Assembly (NCBI GenBank): GCA_963716685.1
Contig: CAVQTR010000003.1
Span: 1 to 64,000 of the forward strand
Length of the DNA stretch: 64,000 bases
Reading direction: 5' to 3'
DNA from: JALYXI01 sp963716685
Lineage (GTDB): Bacteria > Acidobacteriota > Terriglobia > Bryobacterales > Bryobacteraceae
A program made the position numbers and the translations under genes. The first letter of the stretch is position 1. Each line of letters starts with the position of its first letter. This document shows, one piece after another, positions 1-12,353 of this stretch. A model generated the notes under the pieces. It had not been told where the DNA came from. It worked only from the letters and a program-made list of their open reading frames with translations, and did no database searches.

Positions 1-5
1 GCCGC

Positions 6-631
6 TCACGGCAGCAGAAAGGCGGAAGCTGTCCGCCAGATTTCGTCGAGCGCGCCCGTCAGTTCATGGTCGGACTCGAGCACCGTGAGTTGTACGTGTG
101 GGTGGCAGCCAACATAGTGTTCAGAGAGTTCAACCGGGACGACTGTGCCTGCCGGCCGTGGTAAATCTGGGCAGGCAGTGAGAAAGCTGGACAGGGCTCA
201 TAAGCCCGGCTCTCTTCGCAGATGCGGAAGCTCAGGTCCCGCTGGGCTCCTTCGGAGTAGTGATAAATCGAGAGTTTGCCCGTCCGGCGCCAGTTCGCGA
301 AAGCCTCTTCGCCCACCAGCGCAGGCCAGCGTTCGTTAAAGGCAAATGCCGGCGCAAGGAGCACAAGGCGCTCGGTTTCGGGATGGCGCGAAGCGTAGAG
401 CGCCGCGAGATAACCACCCAGGCTCGACCCAATCAGCGTAACGGCTTCGCCGCGGACAAGATCCTCGACCACCGCGAGTTGCCCGCCGATGGTCAGGTTC
501 TCGAAATCGCCCGCCCCTAGGTCGGGTGTCTCCAGAGGGTAGCCGGATTCCGCCAGGCGATCCCGAAAAAACCGGGCCTTTCGCGAGTGCGGACCGGAAG
601 CGAACCCGTGGAGGTAGACGAATCGACGCAT
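6..631 (-). pseudogene. YqiA/YcfP-like alpha/beta-hydrolase, frameshifted near its 3' end
   Basis: Reads from ATG at 631. The N-terminal part is a clear small alpha/beta-hydrolase of the YqiA/YcfP esterase kind: it opens MRRFVYLHGFASGP (oxyanion HG) and carries the nucleophile elbow GSSLGG. The frame that starts at 631 stops at 59 with an unrelated tail. From about 143-151 the homologous reading continues in another frame: VVPVELSEHYVG, then LESDHELTG, ending at a TGA at 6-8. Adding one base in the run ctgtgcctg (143-151) would restore QDTVVP, which supplies the acid Asp, and then the His in SDHE. The full span is 626 nt, one short of a multiple of three. So one base is missing: either a real loss, which would remove two catalytic residues, or a sequence error. 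Repaired length is about 208 residues, normal for the family. Confidence 0.8.
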
Positions 632-645
632 TCAGTGAGTACCGG

Positions 646-1521
646 CTAGGGCAGCTCTGCGGAACGTTCGGACATTCTGCGGAACGGCGTATAGAAGTAG
701 GTATCTTCGCTGATCAGAGTGTCCTTCAGGTATTCCCGGTGAACCACGCTGGCCGGGAGCACAACGCCTAGATCGCTGTCGGCGTAATCCACAGTGGATT
801 CGTCCCTGACCGTGAACTCCTGAGTGGTGCTGAGAGCCGTCATCGTGATGCGCATGGGGACGCCGTCCCGGCTGCGAACCATGATTTCACCCTCAATCGG
901 CTCGCGTTTGGCGGTGTTTCCGCGAAACACTGTAATGCCGCCGGAACCTCCCAGCTGCCGGTAGGAAACCACCAGCAGACGGTCGGCGCCGATCTGACGC
1001 TGCCCTTTCATTTGGAAGGCGTAATCCTTCTGGTGCGTTGGGGTGAAAAGAAGCAGGATCTGACCGAAATCGGTGGCAGCGCCGTGCAGACCATGGCGCT
1101 CCAGATCTTCGAGCAGGCGCTTTTTGAGCTTCATGTCCGCGGAGTTCAGGCCGAGTGTCATGGCATGGCGGGCCTTTTCCGTCGAAGTGATCTGCTTTCC
1201 GTCGACGCTAATCACCTTGCGAATTTCATGGAGAGCGCCGGGAGCCGCAGGTGGGCTGGCGTAGCCATACTCGGAAAGCACCTCGTGGGTCTCAAAATTA
1301 GAGCCAGCGGGTCCATTCAGAGCAACTGCTTCGGGTGCCTGCGTAAAGACAAGGGAGCGCTGCTCCAGCGTTTCCTCAGAAAGCGCCGTGGGAGCGACGC
1401 GCCGGAACGCTTCGGCTTCCCGGCCGACCCGTTTTAGGATTGGATCGAGAGCGAGCGGGGGCTGGGCGAGGCCGCTGCCTGTCATTGCCGTGAAAACCAG
1501 CAGGAGCGGGGCGCTGCGCAT
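646..1521 (-). CDS. Secreted protein of unknown function
   Basis: A 291-residue protein. I place the start at ATG 1521 because a signal peptide follows at once (MRSAPLLLVFTAMTGSGLAQ, cleavage after AQ); the longer open frame upstream runs into the rRNA promoter region and has no protein-like character. The mature part has no motif I recognise. It is a mix of beta-type segments (ITVFRGNTAKREPIEGEIMVRS, VVLPASVVHREYL) resembling the secreted lipoprotein-like proteins common in Acidobacteriota. A hexamer TACAAT lies exactly 6 nt before the ATG and there is no Shine-Dalgarno, so the transcript may be leaderless. It is divergent from the rRNA operon. Function unknown. Confidence 0.75.
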   Translation of the reverse strand: MRSAPLLLVFTAMTGSGLAQPPLALDPILKRVGREAEAFRRVAPTALSEETLEQRSLVFTQAPEAVALNGPAGSNFETHEVLSEYGYASPPAAPGALHEIRKVISVDGKQITSTEKARHAMTLGLNSADMKLKKRLLEDLERHGLHGAATDFGQILLLFTPTHQKDYAFQMKGQRQIGADRLLVVSYRQLGGSGGITVFRGNTAKREPIEGEIMVRSRDGVPMRITMTALSTTQEFTVRDESTVDYADSDLGVVLPASVVHREYLKDTLISEDTYFYTPFRRMSERSAELP

Positions 1522-1527
1522 GTGCGT

Positions 1528-1533
1528 ATTGTA
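1528..1533 (-). promoter_or_regulatory. -10-like hexamer of a possible leaderless transcript
   Basis: TACAAT on the minus strand, 6 nt before the ATG at 1521. A start point 6-7 nt downstream would fall on the start codon. The -35 region (TTCGAA about 18 nt upstream) is weak. Confidence 0.4.
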
Positions 1534-1570
1534 AGCCGTTGAACTTTTATTTTCGAAGCGAAAAAAACTC

Positions 1571-1599
1571 TTGCCAGACCCGAAAGCCGATGCTATTCT
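1571..1599 (+). promoter_or_regulatory. rRNA operon promoter P1 candidate
   Basis: TTGCCA (1571-1576), 17-nt spacer, TATTCT (1594-1599). It is preceded by an A/T-rich stretch at about 1540-1570 that could act as an UP element, as in strong rRNA promoters. It lies about 510 nt before 16S. Confidence 0.55.
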
Positions 1600-1788
1600 G
1601 AACAAGTCGCCCGAAGAAAACCGCTGAAAAGCGGTGGTGAGCAGAAAAGAGTTTGTAACCTTCTCAATTCTGCGAACATCTTTATGGGTGGCGGTGATCG
1701 GCAGTTGATGCTTCTGTAACCTTCTGGGTTTTGGTTGCGTCCTGTTGATTGAGCGGCTGGAGCGAAAAATCGAAGTGAGCCGAGGGGC

Positions 1789-1817
1789 TTGCAAAGATGT
1801 TCCGGTTGATGTAGAGT
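1789..1817 (+). promoter_or_regulatory. rRNA operon promoter P2 candidate
   Basis: TTGCAA (1789-1794), 17-nt spacer, TAGAGT (1812-1817). Same spacing and similar -35 as P1, as in tandem P1/P2 rRNA promoters. Confidence 0.45.
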
Positions 1818-2022
1818 GGTTGAAGAGACAAGTACGGAATGGTAACAAACTGCGACCGGGCCACCGGCGCGGTGGTTAACGGCCTTCCTGTTGGTTCTTT
1901 CAAATAAAACTAAAGTTTAGCAGTCCCCCGGATGTAATCGGCAGTTGCTGATTTTCCGGACTGCAACAAGTTTCGAGGCCTGTGATCCGGTCGACGTCGA
2001 AAGATTTCGATTGTGGTCATAC

Positions 2023-2034
2023 AGATCTTTGACA
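2023..2034 (+). promoter_or_regulatory. boxA antitermination site before 16S
   Basis: AGATCTTTGACA, close to the rRNA boxA consensus (YGCTCTTTAACA) bound by NusB/S10. A nearly identical copy precedes 23S at 4073-4084. The embedded TTGACA should not be read as a -35. Confidence 0.75.
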
Positions 2035-2045
2035 ATCTGATTGGA

Positions 2046-2078
2046 TGCACTATATAAACTTCGTCAGAACTTTGAGTT
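2046..2078 (+). other. 5' half of the 16S precursor processing stem
   Basis: The stretch from gcactatataaact to ctttgag is complementary, with a few mismatches, to about 3690-3722 downstream of 16S (ctcgaagttcgg... tatagagtgg). This is the usual long stem cut by RNase III to release pre-16S. Confidence 0.6.
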
Positions 2079-2106
2079 CTAACCGGACGATCATAAACTC
2101 ACAAAT

Positions 2107-3609
<1,503 letters not shown>

Positions 3610-3692
3610 CTAAAGAGACCGTGGCTGGAGTCGCTCGAGTGTACAGAGCGGCAGCCGTTCCAGTCCAAATTCGTTCCGTGAATCTCTTGCTC

Positions 3693-3722
3693 GAAGTTCG
3701 GAAGTATGTATAGAGTGGTCGT
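3693..3722 (+). other. 3' half of the 16S precursor processing stem
   Basis: Pairs imperfectly with 2046-2078 and lies between 16S and tRNA-Ala. Confidence 0.55.
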
Positions 3723-3807
3723 GCCTGTCTGACAGGATTGCCCTGCATCCAATCGGCCTCGATCATTTCGTGGGCCGGCCTGCTGACAACACCGGCAACC
3801 TCACGAA

Positions 3808-3883
3808 GGGGCTGTAGCTCAGCTGGGAGAGCGCCTGATTTGCATTCAGGAGGTCGCCGGTTCGATCCCGACCAGCTCCACCA
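3808..3883 (+). tRNA. tRNA-Ala(TGC)
   Basis: 76 nt with the CCA encoded. Anticodon TGC is at 3841-3843. The acceptor stem GGGGCTG/CAGCTCC holds the G3-U70 wobble pair that marks alanine tRNAs. It sits in the 16S-23S spacer. Confidence 0.97.
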
Positions 3884-3910
3884 GTTTACGGTTGTGTGGT
3901 TCAGCAAGCC

Positions 3911-3987
3911 GGGCCTGTAGCTCAGGTGGCTAGAGCGCACCCCTGATAAGGGTGAGGTCGATAGTTCGAGTCTACCCAGGCCCACCA
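3911..3987 (+). tRNA. tRNA-Ile(GAT)
   Basis: 77 nt with the CCA encoded. Anticodon GAT is at 3945-3947. Acceptor stem GGGCCTG/CAGGCCC. It follows tRNA-Ala, the reverse of the common Ile-Ala spacer order. Confidence 0.97.
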
Positions 3988-4072
3988 TTGAAACCATCAG
4001 AAATCGAGTTGATCCGTCATATGAAGTGTGGCAAGTGATGCTCGGTTGCTGATTGAATCAGCGGCTCGAATC

Positions 4073-4084
4073 TGATCTTTGACA
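4073..4084 (+). promoter_or_regulatory. boxA antitermination site before 23S
   Basis: TGATCTTTGACA, matching the boxA at 2023-2034. A second boxA in the spacer is the usual rRNA operon arrangement. Confidence 0.75.
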
Positions 4085-4123
4085 ATTGAATATTTGACGG
4101 GCATTACAACTTACAAGTAATGC
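4084..4123 (+). other. 5' half of the 23S precursor processing stem
   Basis: Complementary over about 40 nt to 7162-7203: attgaatatttgacgggc pairs with gcccgtcaaaatatccaat, and acttacaagtaatgc with gcatcacttgtaagt. Expected RNase III substrate. Confidence 0.8.
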
Positions 4124-4205
4124 TGCTTTCGGAAGCCGCCTGTACGGGTGTGGAAGAAAGCGAAGCGCACAAGAATTGCATCTTTGTGTTCGAAGTAGAT
4201 TTTAT

Positions 4206-7127
<2,922 letters not shown>

Positions 7128-7161
7128 AAAATTTACTTTGCACGCAAAGATGATGCTTCTC

Positions 7162-7203
7162 GCATCACTTGTAAGTGCTAGTGGCCCGTCAAAATATCCA
7201 ATT
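7162..7203 (+). other. 3' half of the 23S precursor processing stem
   Basis: Pairs with 4084-4123; lies between 23S and 5S. Confidence 0.8.
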
Positions 7204-7241
7204 CCAGAGTTATGGGGCGGCTTAAAACCCGTCCCGCCAAG

Positions 7242-7360
<119 letters not shown>

Positions 7361-7367
7361 TAATTTA

Positions 7368-7406
7368 GCAAAAAGCCCAATCTCACAGGTTGGGCTTTTT
7401 GCTTTT
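7368..7406. terminator. Bidirectional rho-independent terminator
   Basis: A perfect 13-bp inverted repeat, gcaaaaagcccaa (7368-7380) and ttgggctttttgc (7390-7402), with a 9-nt loop. T-runs stand on both strands, so it can end the rRNA operon on the plus strand and the convergent glycosyltransferase gene on the minus strand. Confidence 0.92.
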
Positions 7407-7414
7407 CCGTTTAC

Positions 7415-9787
7415 CTAATCCCAGCGCAAACCCCAGTTCTCCTTCCGCCTCGTCAGGTTCGGGTTATAAAACGGATCTCGCTCAATCACCTCGCGCCACC
7501 GTGTCTTCAGCGCCATCGTCTCCGCCGGATGGGGATGGTAATCCGCGCTGCTCTTCGAGTACGCCTCATAGTGATAGAGCAAGGCATGCGGGGTATACAA
7601 AATCCGGTATCCCGCCGCCCCAATCCGCAAACACAGGTCGATATCGTTGTACGCGATCGGAAACGCCGCGCCGTCGAACCCGTTCACCTTCTGAAATACT
7701 TCGGACCGCATCATCACGCATGCAGCGGTCACCGCACTGACGTTCCGGATCATGTCGGGGAAATCGTAGTAGTGCCGGTTATCCCCCGGCAAACCCTTGA
7801 ACGAGTGCCCGCAAATCTCCGAAAGGCCCATCGTCACCCCGGCATGCTGGATTTTTCGATCCGGATACAGCAACTTCGCGCCAACCGCCCCCACTTCCTT
7901 CCGCGCCGCCAGCTCGGCCATCGCGTCCAGCCAGCCGTCGCTGATTCCCTCTGTATCGTCATTCAGAAATAACAGCAGCGGCGCGTCGCACTCCTGCGCC
8001 GCCCGATTGTTGAGAAACGAATAATTAAATGGCTCGTTGCGCTGGTCAAAACGCCGAACCGGCCGGCCCTTCGCCTGAAGCCGCTCGACATATCGCACGA
8101 GAGTCGCGTTATTCTCGCCCCGGCAGTTATCAATGACCACCACCTCAAAAGGTGTCTTGCCCGCCGTCGTCCAAAGCGAATCCAGATTCCGGTCCAGAAT
8201 CTCCGTCTTGCCCGCACTCGGGATCAGGATGCTGACCCGGGTTCCCTTCGGAATCGCATAACGCACCCGCCAGCGCCCCGGGTAACGCCCCTCCTCCACG
8301 CTCCCGTCCACCCCGGATTCCCGCAAAAAGCTTTCCACTACGGCCCGCGACGAACCGAGCGCCCGGTCTTCCGCAAGCGAAGCTCGTGACTGGGAAATCT
8401 GGCTGGTCCGCCAATGGTAAAGAATTTTGGGAATGTGAACGATCTTCTCCGCATGCCTGCTCATGCGCAGCAGAATGTCGTGATCCTGGCTGATATCGAA
8501 CGCGCTCCGAAATCCGCCTGCCCGGAGGCAGAGCTCGCGGCGGAATACCAGCAGGTGACAAATATAGTTCTCCGCCAGGATCAGATCGGGTGACCAGTCG
8601 GGCTTAAAAAACGGCGAGAACCGCCGGCCCGTCTCGTCCATATGGTCTTCGTCCGAATAAAGAAGGTCAGGCCGGGGCTCACTTTGCAGCGCATCCGCCA
8701 CGTGAAATAGTGCGTCGTCAGCCAGGACGTCGTCATGGTCCAGCAGCGCGACATATTCCCCGGCCGCCAGTTCCAGCGCACGATTCGAGGCCGCCGAGAT
8801 GCCGCTTTGTTCCTGCGCGGCATAGACAATCCGTCGATCCGAGGATACGGCTTCGGTCAGAACCTCGGTGAGCTGCGGGTGTTCCGAGCCATCGTCCACC
8901 AGGCAAAGCTGCCAGTGCGGGTAGCTTTGGCGCCGCACCGAAGCGATAGTCTCCCGCAAGATGTCAGGCTTGGTGCGGAACACCGGAACCAGCACGCTGA
9001 TCGTCGGGTGGCACGTCAGTCCCATGACGCGAAGGCGCATCAGCTCGGGCTGCGGCGGGTCGAACACTTTAAGCCACCGCCAGTACTCGCTTCTCTGGGC
9101 CGCCAGCTGATTCACCAGCAGAGGAAACTCGATCTCGCGCGATGTCCCGTCCGCGCAGCAGGCCCGAATCTGGACCTGGTGCATCCCGTCAGTGAGCGAC
9201 CGCGTGTCGAACTCCAGCGAATAACCGCAGTTCGGGTCCGGACGTTCGCGCCACGGCAACTTCGCCGTATCCGGACGGGGCAGGCTGAACTGCGTCGGCA
9301 TCGCGGCTTCGCCATCAATGGTGACTTCCACCTTTTCAACCCGCGAGGCCGCATGCGCCCAACCCTTGATCTCGATCAGGCCCGAAAACGGATCGACTGG
9401 CGCTGGCGGCAGCGTGTCGCAGTGGATCTGAATCGGATGCGTATCTTTTCGGGTCTGTGCGGTGCGTCCCAGCCGGATTCCGCGCTTGTTCGCCATCTCC
9501 TGCAGTTGCAGAAGAACTCCGCCGCCAGCCTGGAGCGTTTTCCAGATTCTGCTTTCCAGAATCAAATCCACGACTTCGCGCACCGTCTCGACGGCATGCT
9601 CCACCTTGGAAACGCGCGCTTCCAGGTCAGACCGTCGGCCGGTCTGCGGCCTCACCAGAACCTCGCGCATCGCCGCCACCTGACGTTCGGTCGCGGCCTG
9701 GGCTGCCGTCAGACGCTGGACTTCGGCCTCTAACGTGCGTATTCGCGCTTGTGAATCACGGTCGCGTGAATCGTCAATTAACGGCAT
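7415..9787 (-). CDS. Tandem-domain family 2 glycosyltransferase
   Basis: A 790-residue protein likely to build a surface polysaccharide. Order: an N-terminal coiled coil with heptad-like LEAEVQRLTAAQAATE and KVEHAVETVREVV; a beta-type domain (GLIEIKGWAHAASRVEKVEV); a first GT-A domain (SVLVPVFR, VDDGSE, then LDHDD as the DxD motif); and a second GT-A domain (SILIPSAG, FLNDDTE, later YNDIDLC). Two fused GT2 domains with a leading coil are typical of cytoplasmic O-antigen or rhamnan-type chain enzymes. I chose ATG 9787; the longer frame to 9901 would overlap the divergent gene at 9819. The sequence AGGAG abuts the ATG with no spacer, so the start is not certain. It shares its terminator with the rRNA operon. 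Confidence 0.9.
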   Translation of the reverse strand: MPLIDDSRDRDSQARIRTLEAEVQRLTAAQAATERQVAAMREVLVRPQTGRRSDLEARVSKVEHAVETVREVVDLILESRIWKTLQAGGGVLLQLQEMANKRGIRLGRTAQTRKDTHPIQIHCDTLPPAPVDPFSGLIEIKGWAHAASRVEKVEVTIDGEAAMPTQFSLPRPDTAKLPWRERPDPNCGYSLEFDTRSLTDGMHQVQIRACCADGTSREIEFPLLVNQLAAQRSEYWRWLKVFDPPQPELMRLRVMGLTCHPTISVLVPVFRTKPDILRETIASVRRQSYPHWQLCLVDDGSEHPQLTEVLTEAVSSDRRIVYAAQEQSGISAASNRALELAAGEYVALLDHDDVLADDALFHVADALQSEPRPDLLYSDEDHMDETGRRFSPFFKPDWSPDLILAENYICHLLVFRRELCLRAGGFRSAFDISQDHDILLRMSRHAEKIVHIPKILYHWRTSQISQSRASLAEDRALGSSRAVVESFLRESGVDGSVEEGRYPGRWRVRYAIPKGTRVSILIPSAGKTEILDRNLDSLWTTAGKTPFEVVVIDNCRGENNATLVRYVERLQAKGRPVRRFDQRNEPFNYSFLNNRAAQECDAPLLLFLNDDTEGISDGWLDAMAELAARKEVGAVGAKLLYPDRKIQHAGVTMGLSEICGHSFKGLPGDNRHYYDFPDMIRNVSAVTAACVMMRSEVFQKVNGFDGAAFPIAYNDIDLCLRIGAAGYRILYTPHALLYHYEAYSKSSADYHPHPAETMALKTRWREVIERDPFYNPNLTRRKENWGLRWD

Positions 9788-9818
9788 CTCCTGAAACAGG
9801 TTCGCACAAGGGGTTTTT

Positions 9819-10082
9819 ATGTCCAAGACGATCGTCGTAATGTTTCTGGCCGCCGGAGCGGCTGTTGCCCAGATTCCGGCCGATCCCGAACCGGCAACCA
9901 AAAAGACCGCCGAGCAAAAGGGATATCACATAACCAAGCCAAAAAACACCGGCGCAACGCCTGACTCCGCGAAGCAGAAGAACAAAACTGACACGGATGA
10001 CTCCAAAAAGAAGCGCGACGGCCTGAACACGCAGACCCCTCCCACGCGGCAGCCCACCGTGAACCCTCCCGGCAAACCCTGA
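9819..10082 (+). CDS. Small secreted charged protein, unknown
   Basis: 87 residues: a short signal peptide (MSKTIVVMFLAAGAAVAQ) followed by a hydrophilic tail rich in Lys, Asp, Pro and Thr with no predicted fold, ending PTVNPPGKP. AAGGGG about 6 nt before the ATG is a fair ribosome site. It starts 31 nt from the divergent glycosyltransferase and ends 18 nt before the NHL gene. No family recognised; it could be a periplasmic disordered peptide. The main support is the signal peptide plus the ribosome site. Confidence 0.6.
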   Translation: MSKTIVVMFLAAGAAVAQIPADPEPATKKTAEQKGYHITKPKNTGATPDSAKQKNKTDTDDSKKKRDGLNTQTPPTRQPTVNPPGKP

Positions 10083-10088
10083 CGGTTA

Positions 10089-10094
10089 TACAAT
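10089..10094 (+). promoter_or_regulatory. -10-like hexamer of a possible leaderless transcript
   Basis: TACAAT, exactly 6 nt before the ATG at 10101, with no Shine-Dalgarno between. Confidence 0.4.
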
Positions 10095-10100
10095 AGCGGC

Positions 10101-11138
10101 ATGCAGCACCCTACACGCCGCTCTGTCGTCAGCCTCCTGGCATCTGCCCCCATCATTCTGGGCGCGGAGAATAAATCCGGCAGCGCTAAGCCGGTCCTCG
10201 GAGAAGGCGATCACCAGTATGAGGTCACCCACGACTGGGGTGCGCTCCCGTCCAACATCAAGTACGGCAATACCCACGGCGTCTGCGAAGATTCGCAGGG
10301 CCACATCTACATCCACCACACGGTGAACGCCGCCAGCGAAAGCCACGACACCATGGTCGTGTTCGACGCGCAAGGGAAATTCGTGAAATCGTGGGGCAAG
10401 GAGTTCATCGGCGGAGCCCACGGTCTCCACATCCGCAAAGAGGGACCGAACGAGTTCCTGTATCTGTGCGACACGAAGAACGGTGTCGTTTGCAAAACCA
10501 CTCTCAATGGCGAGTACGTCTGGAAGCTGGGCTATCCGGAGCAGTCGCAGGAATACAAGCCCGGCGCCGATGGGAAGCCGATCAAGTACAGCCCGACCAA
10601 TGTCGCCGTCTCGGCGAAGGGCGACGTGTATGTGGGCGATGGCTACGGCTCCAGCTATATCAACCAATACGACAACAACGGCAAGTACATTCGCACCTTC
10701 GGCGGCAAGGGTGCCGAGGCCGGTAAGCTGAATTGTCCGCACGGCCTGATCATCGACGAACGCGGCGCCACACCCACGCTAACCGTCGCTGACCGGACGA
10801 ACAAACGGCTTCAGCGTTTCACGCTCGACGGGCAGCATATCGATTTCATAGAGAATCTTCCGGCGCCCTGCCATTTCGGTATCTATAAGAACGGCGACAT
10901 GGTGGTCCCCGACCTGTTTGCGCGCGTCACGCTCCTCGACAAAAACAATCGTGTGATCACCCAGCTAGGTGACGATTCCACCAGCAATTACCGCAAGACC
11001 CGCACTATGCCCCGCGAGGCTTTCACGCCGGGTAAATTTGTCTGCCCGCACGGCGCCTGTTTCGATCACGCGGGAAATATCTTCGTCGTCGAGTGGGTGG
11101 AAGTCGGGCGCGTCAGCAAGCTGCGCCGGCTTGCCTGA
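10101..11138 (+). CDS. NHL-type six-bladed beta-propeller protein, exported
   Basis: 345 residues. The N-terminus MQHPTRRSVVSLLASAPIILGA carries a twin-arginine export signal. The rest is a series of NHL-like blades (GVCEDSQGHIYIHHT, GLHIRKEG, NVAVSAKGDVYVGDGYG, GLIIDERG, GACFDHAGNIFVVEWV), the fold shared with peptidyl-alpha-hydroxyglycine alpha-amidating lyase. Such proteins are abundant in Acidobacteriota; ligand or reaction cannot be told from sequence. Followed 30 nt later by an S41 peptidase on the same strand, so the pair may be co-transcribed, although the peptidase has its own -10-like box. Confidence 0.85.
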   Translation: MQHPTRRSVVSLLASAPIILGAENKSGSAKPVLGEGDHQYEVTHDWGALPSNIKYGNTHGVCEDSQGHIYIHHTVNAASESHDTMVVFDAQGKFVKSWGKEFIGGAHGLHIRKEGPNEFLYLCDTKNGVVCKTTLNGEYVWKLGYPEQSQEYKPGADGKPIKYSPTNVAVSAKGDVYVGDGYGSSYINQYDNNGKYIRTFGGKGAEAGKLNCPHGLIIDERGATPTLTVADRTNKRLQRFTLDGQHIDFIENLPAPCHFGIYKNGDMVVPDLFARVTLLDKNNRVITQLGDDSTSNYRKTRTMPREAFTPGKFVCPHGACFDHAGNIFVVEWVEVGRVSKLRRLA

Positions 11139-11157
11139 AACGCACTGGCTCCGCTGA

Positions 11158-11163
11158 TAAACT
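11158..11163 (+). promoter_or_regulatory. -10-like hexamer of a possible leaderless transcript
   Basis: TAAACT, 5 nt before the proposed TTG start at 11169. Confidence 0.3.
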
Positions 11164-11168
11164 GAGGG

Positions 11169-12353
11169 TTGCGCCTCCTTTGTATTCTGTTCGCGGTCAT
11201 CTCCCTGGCCGGCGCGGCGCTTACCCCGCTTGAGCGCAAACAGAATCTCGATTCGTTCGAATACGTCTGGACCACTATTCGCAACACCCACTGGGATCAA
11301 ACCCTTGATGGCGCCGACTGGCTGAAAGTTCACGACGAGTTCCGTCCCCTTGTAGAACGCGCCGCAACCCTCGGCGAGGCGCGTAAAGCCATGCAGGAGA
11401 TGATCGCGCGCCTGCATCTCACTCACTTCGGCATCATTCCCAACGATCTCTATTCCCAGTTGCACGAACGCGGCACAGCCAATCTCGACGTCCGCGTGGT
11501 AAACGCCCGGGCGCTGATCGTGAGCGGCCCTCACGCCGGTTGGGAAGTGGAGCACGTGAAGGAGCCGATCGCCCGCGTTGCACAGCTCTACGAACACTCC
11601 ACGCTCCGCGACATGATGCTGGCGCGCGCTGTCCAATCCGCGGTGGCGCAGCAGGCCGTCGAGATCACTGATGGCCGCGGTGCCACCGCCACTATTCATC
11701 CCGACGACCAGCCGCGCAAGGGCGAGCCCGTGCAGTTCGGCAATCTCCCCACGCAGTACGTTTGGGTGGAAACCAGGAAGATCGGTCAGGTCGGTTATGT
11801 CGCGTTCAATCTCTTTCTGGACATCGAACGAATCATGCCGGCGATCTCGCATCAGGTGAGTGAATGCGATCACTGCAAGGGTTTCATCGTCGATCTGCGC
11901 GGCAATCCCGGCGGAATTGGCGGCATGGCAATGGGTGTCGCCGGCTTCTTCGTTGCCAAATCGGGCGAGCGGCTGGGAACCATGGAAACCAAACAGGGCG
12001 CACTCAAATTTTTCATCAACCCCAGACAGCCGCGCTTTGCTGGACCGCTGGCAATTCTGGTGGATGGCCTCTCCGCATCCACCTCTGAGATTTTCGCCGG
12101 AGGCCTGCAGGATTTGGGCCGTGCGCGCGTGTTCGGAACCCGTACCGCCGGTGCCGCGCTTCCGTCTGTCATCGAGAAGCTGCCCAACGGCGACGGCTTC
12201 CAATACGCCATCGCCAACTATGTTTCGGAGGGCGGAAAAGTTCTGGAGGGCCGCGGCGTCACGCCGGATGTCGTCATTCCTCTTGATCGGAAGGCGCTTC
12301 TTGCCGGCCGCGATCCTGTCATGGAAGCCGCGCTATCGTGGTGTAACCAATGA
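11169..12353 (+). CDS. S41 family peptidase (C-terminal-processing-protease-like), secreted
   Basis: 394 residues with a TTG start followed by a signal peptide (MRLLCILFAVISLAGAAL). An N-terminal helical TSP-N-like region (about 25-95) precedes a PDZ-like stretch and the S41 core: GFIVDLRGNPGG, then the nucleophile region DGLSASTSEIFAGGLQ, then VFGTRTAGAALPS. In Ctp enzymes the general-base Lys follows the TRT-G segment; here that site is Ala, as in tail-specific relatives that use a different catalytic set. The last four bases overlap the next gene (ATGA), which implies translational coupling. Confidence 0.88.
   Translation: MRLLCILFAVISLAGAALTPLERKQNLDSFEYVWTTIRNTHWDQTLDGADWLKVHDEFRPLVERAATLGEARKAMQEMIARLHLTHFGIIPNDLYSQLHERGTANLDVRVVNARALIVSGPHAGWEVEHVKEPIARVAQLYEHSTLRDMMLARAVQSAVAQQAVEITDGRGATATIHPDDQPRKGEPVQFGNLPTQYVWVETRKIGQVGYVAFNLFLDIERIMPAISHQVSECDHCKGFIVDLRGNPGGIGGMAMGVAGFFVAKSGERLGTMETKQGALKFFINPRQPRFAGPLAILVDGLSASTSEIFAGGLQDLGRARVFGTRTAGAALPSVIEKLPNGDGFQYAIANYVSEGGKVLEGRGVTPDVVIPLDRKALLAGRDPVMEAALSWCNQ

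Larger units (their letters stand above)
1600..2106 (+). other. rRNA operon leader
   Basis: About 500 nt with no gene I can support. It holds a second promoter candidate, a small hairpin (accgct/agcggt near 1619-1636), the first boxA and the 5' half of the 16S processing stem. A short open frame on the minus strand at 1682-1903 has no start signal or protein-like composition. Confidence 0.6.

Noticed and set aside
2029..2058. TTGACA followed by TATATA/TATAAA as the 16S promoter
   Set aside because: The TTGACA is the end of boxA, which recurs before 23S without a promoter need, and the AT-rich part belongs to the 16S processing stem.
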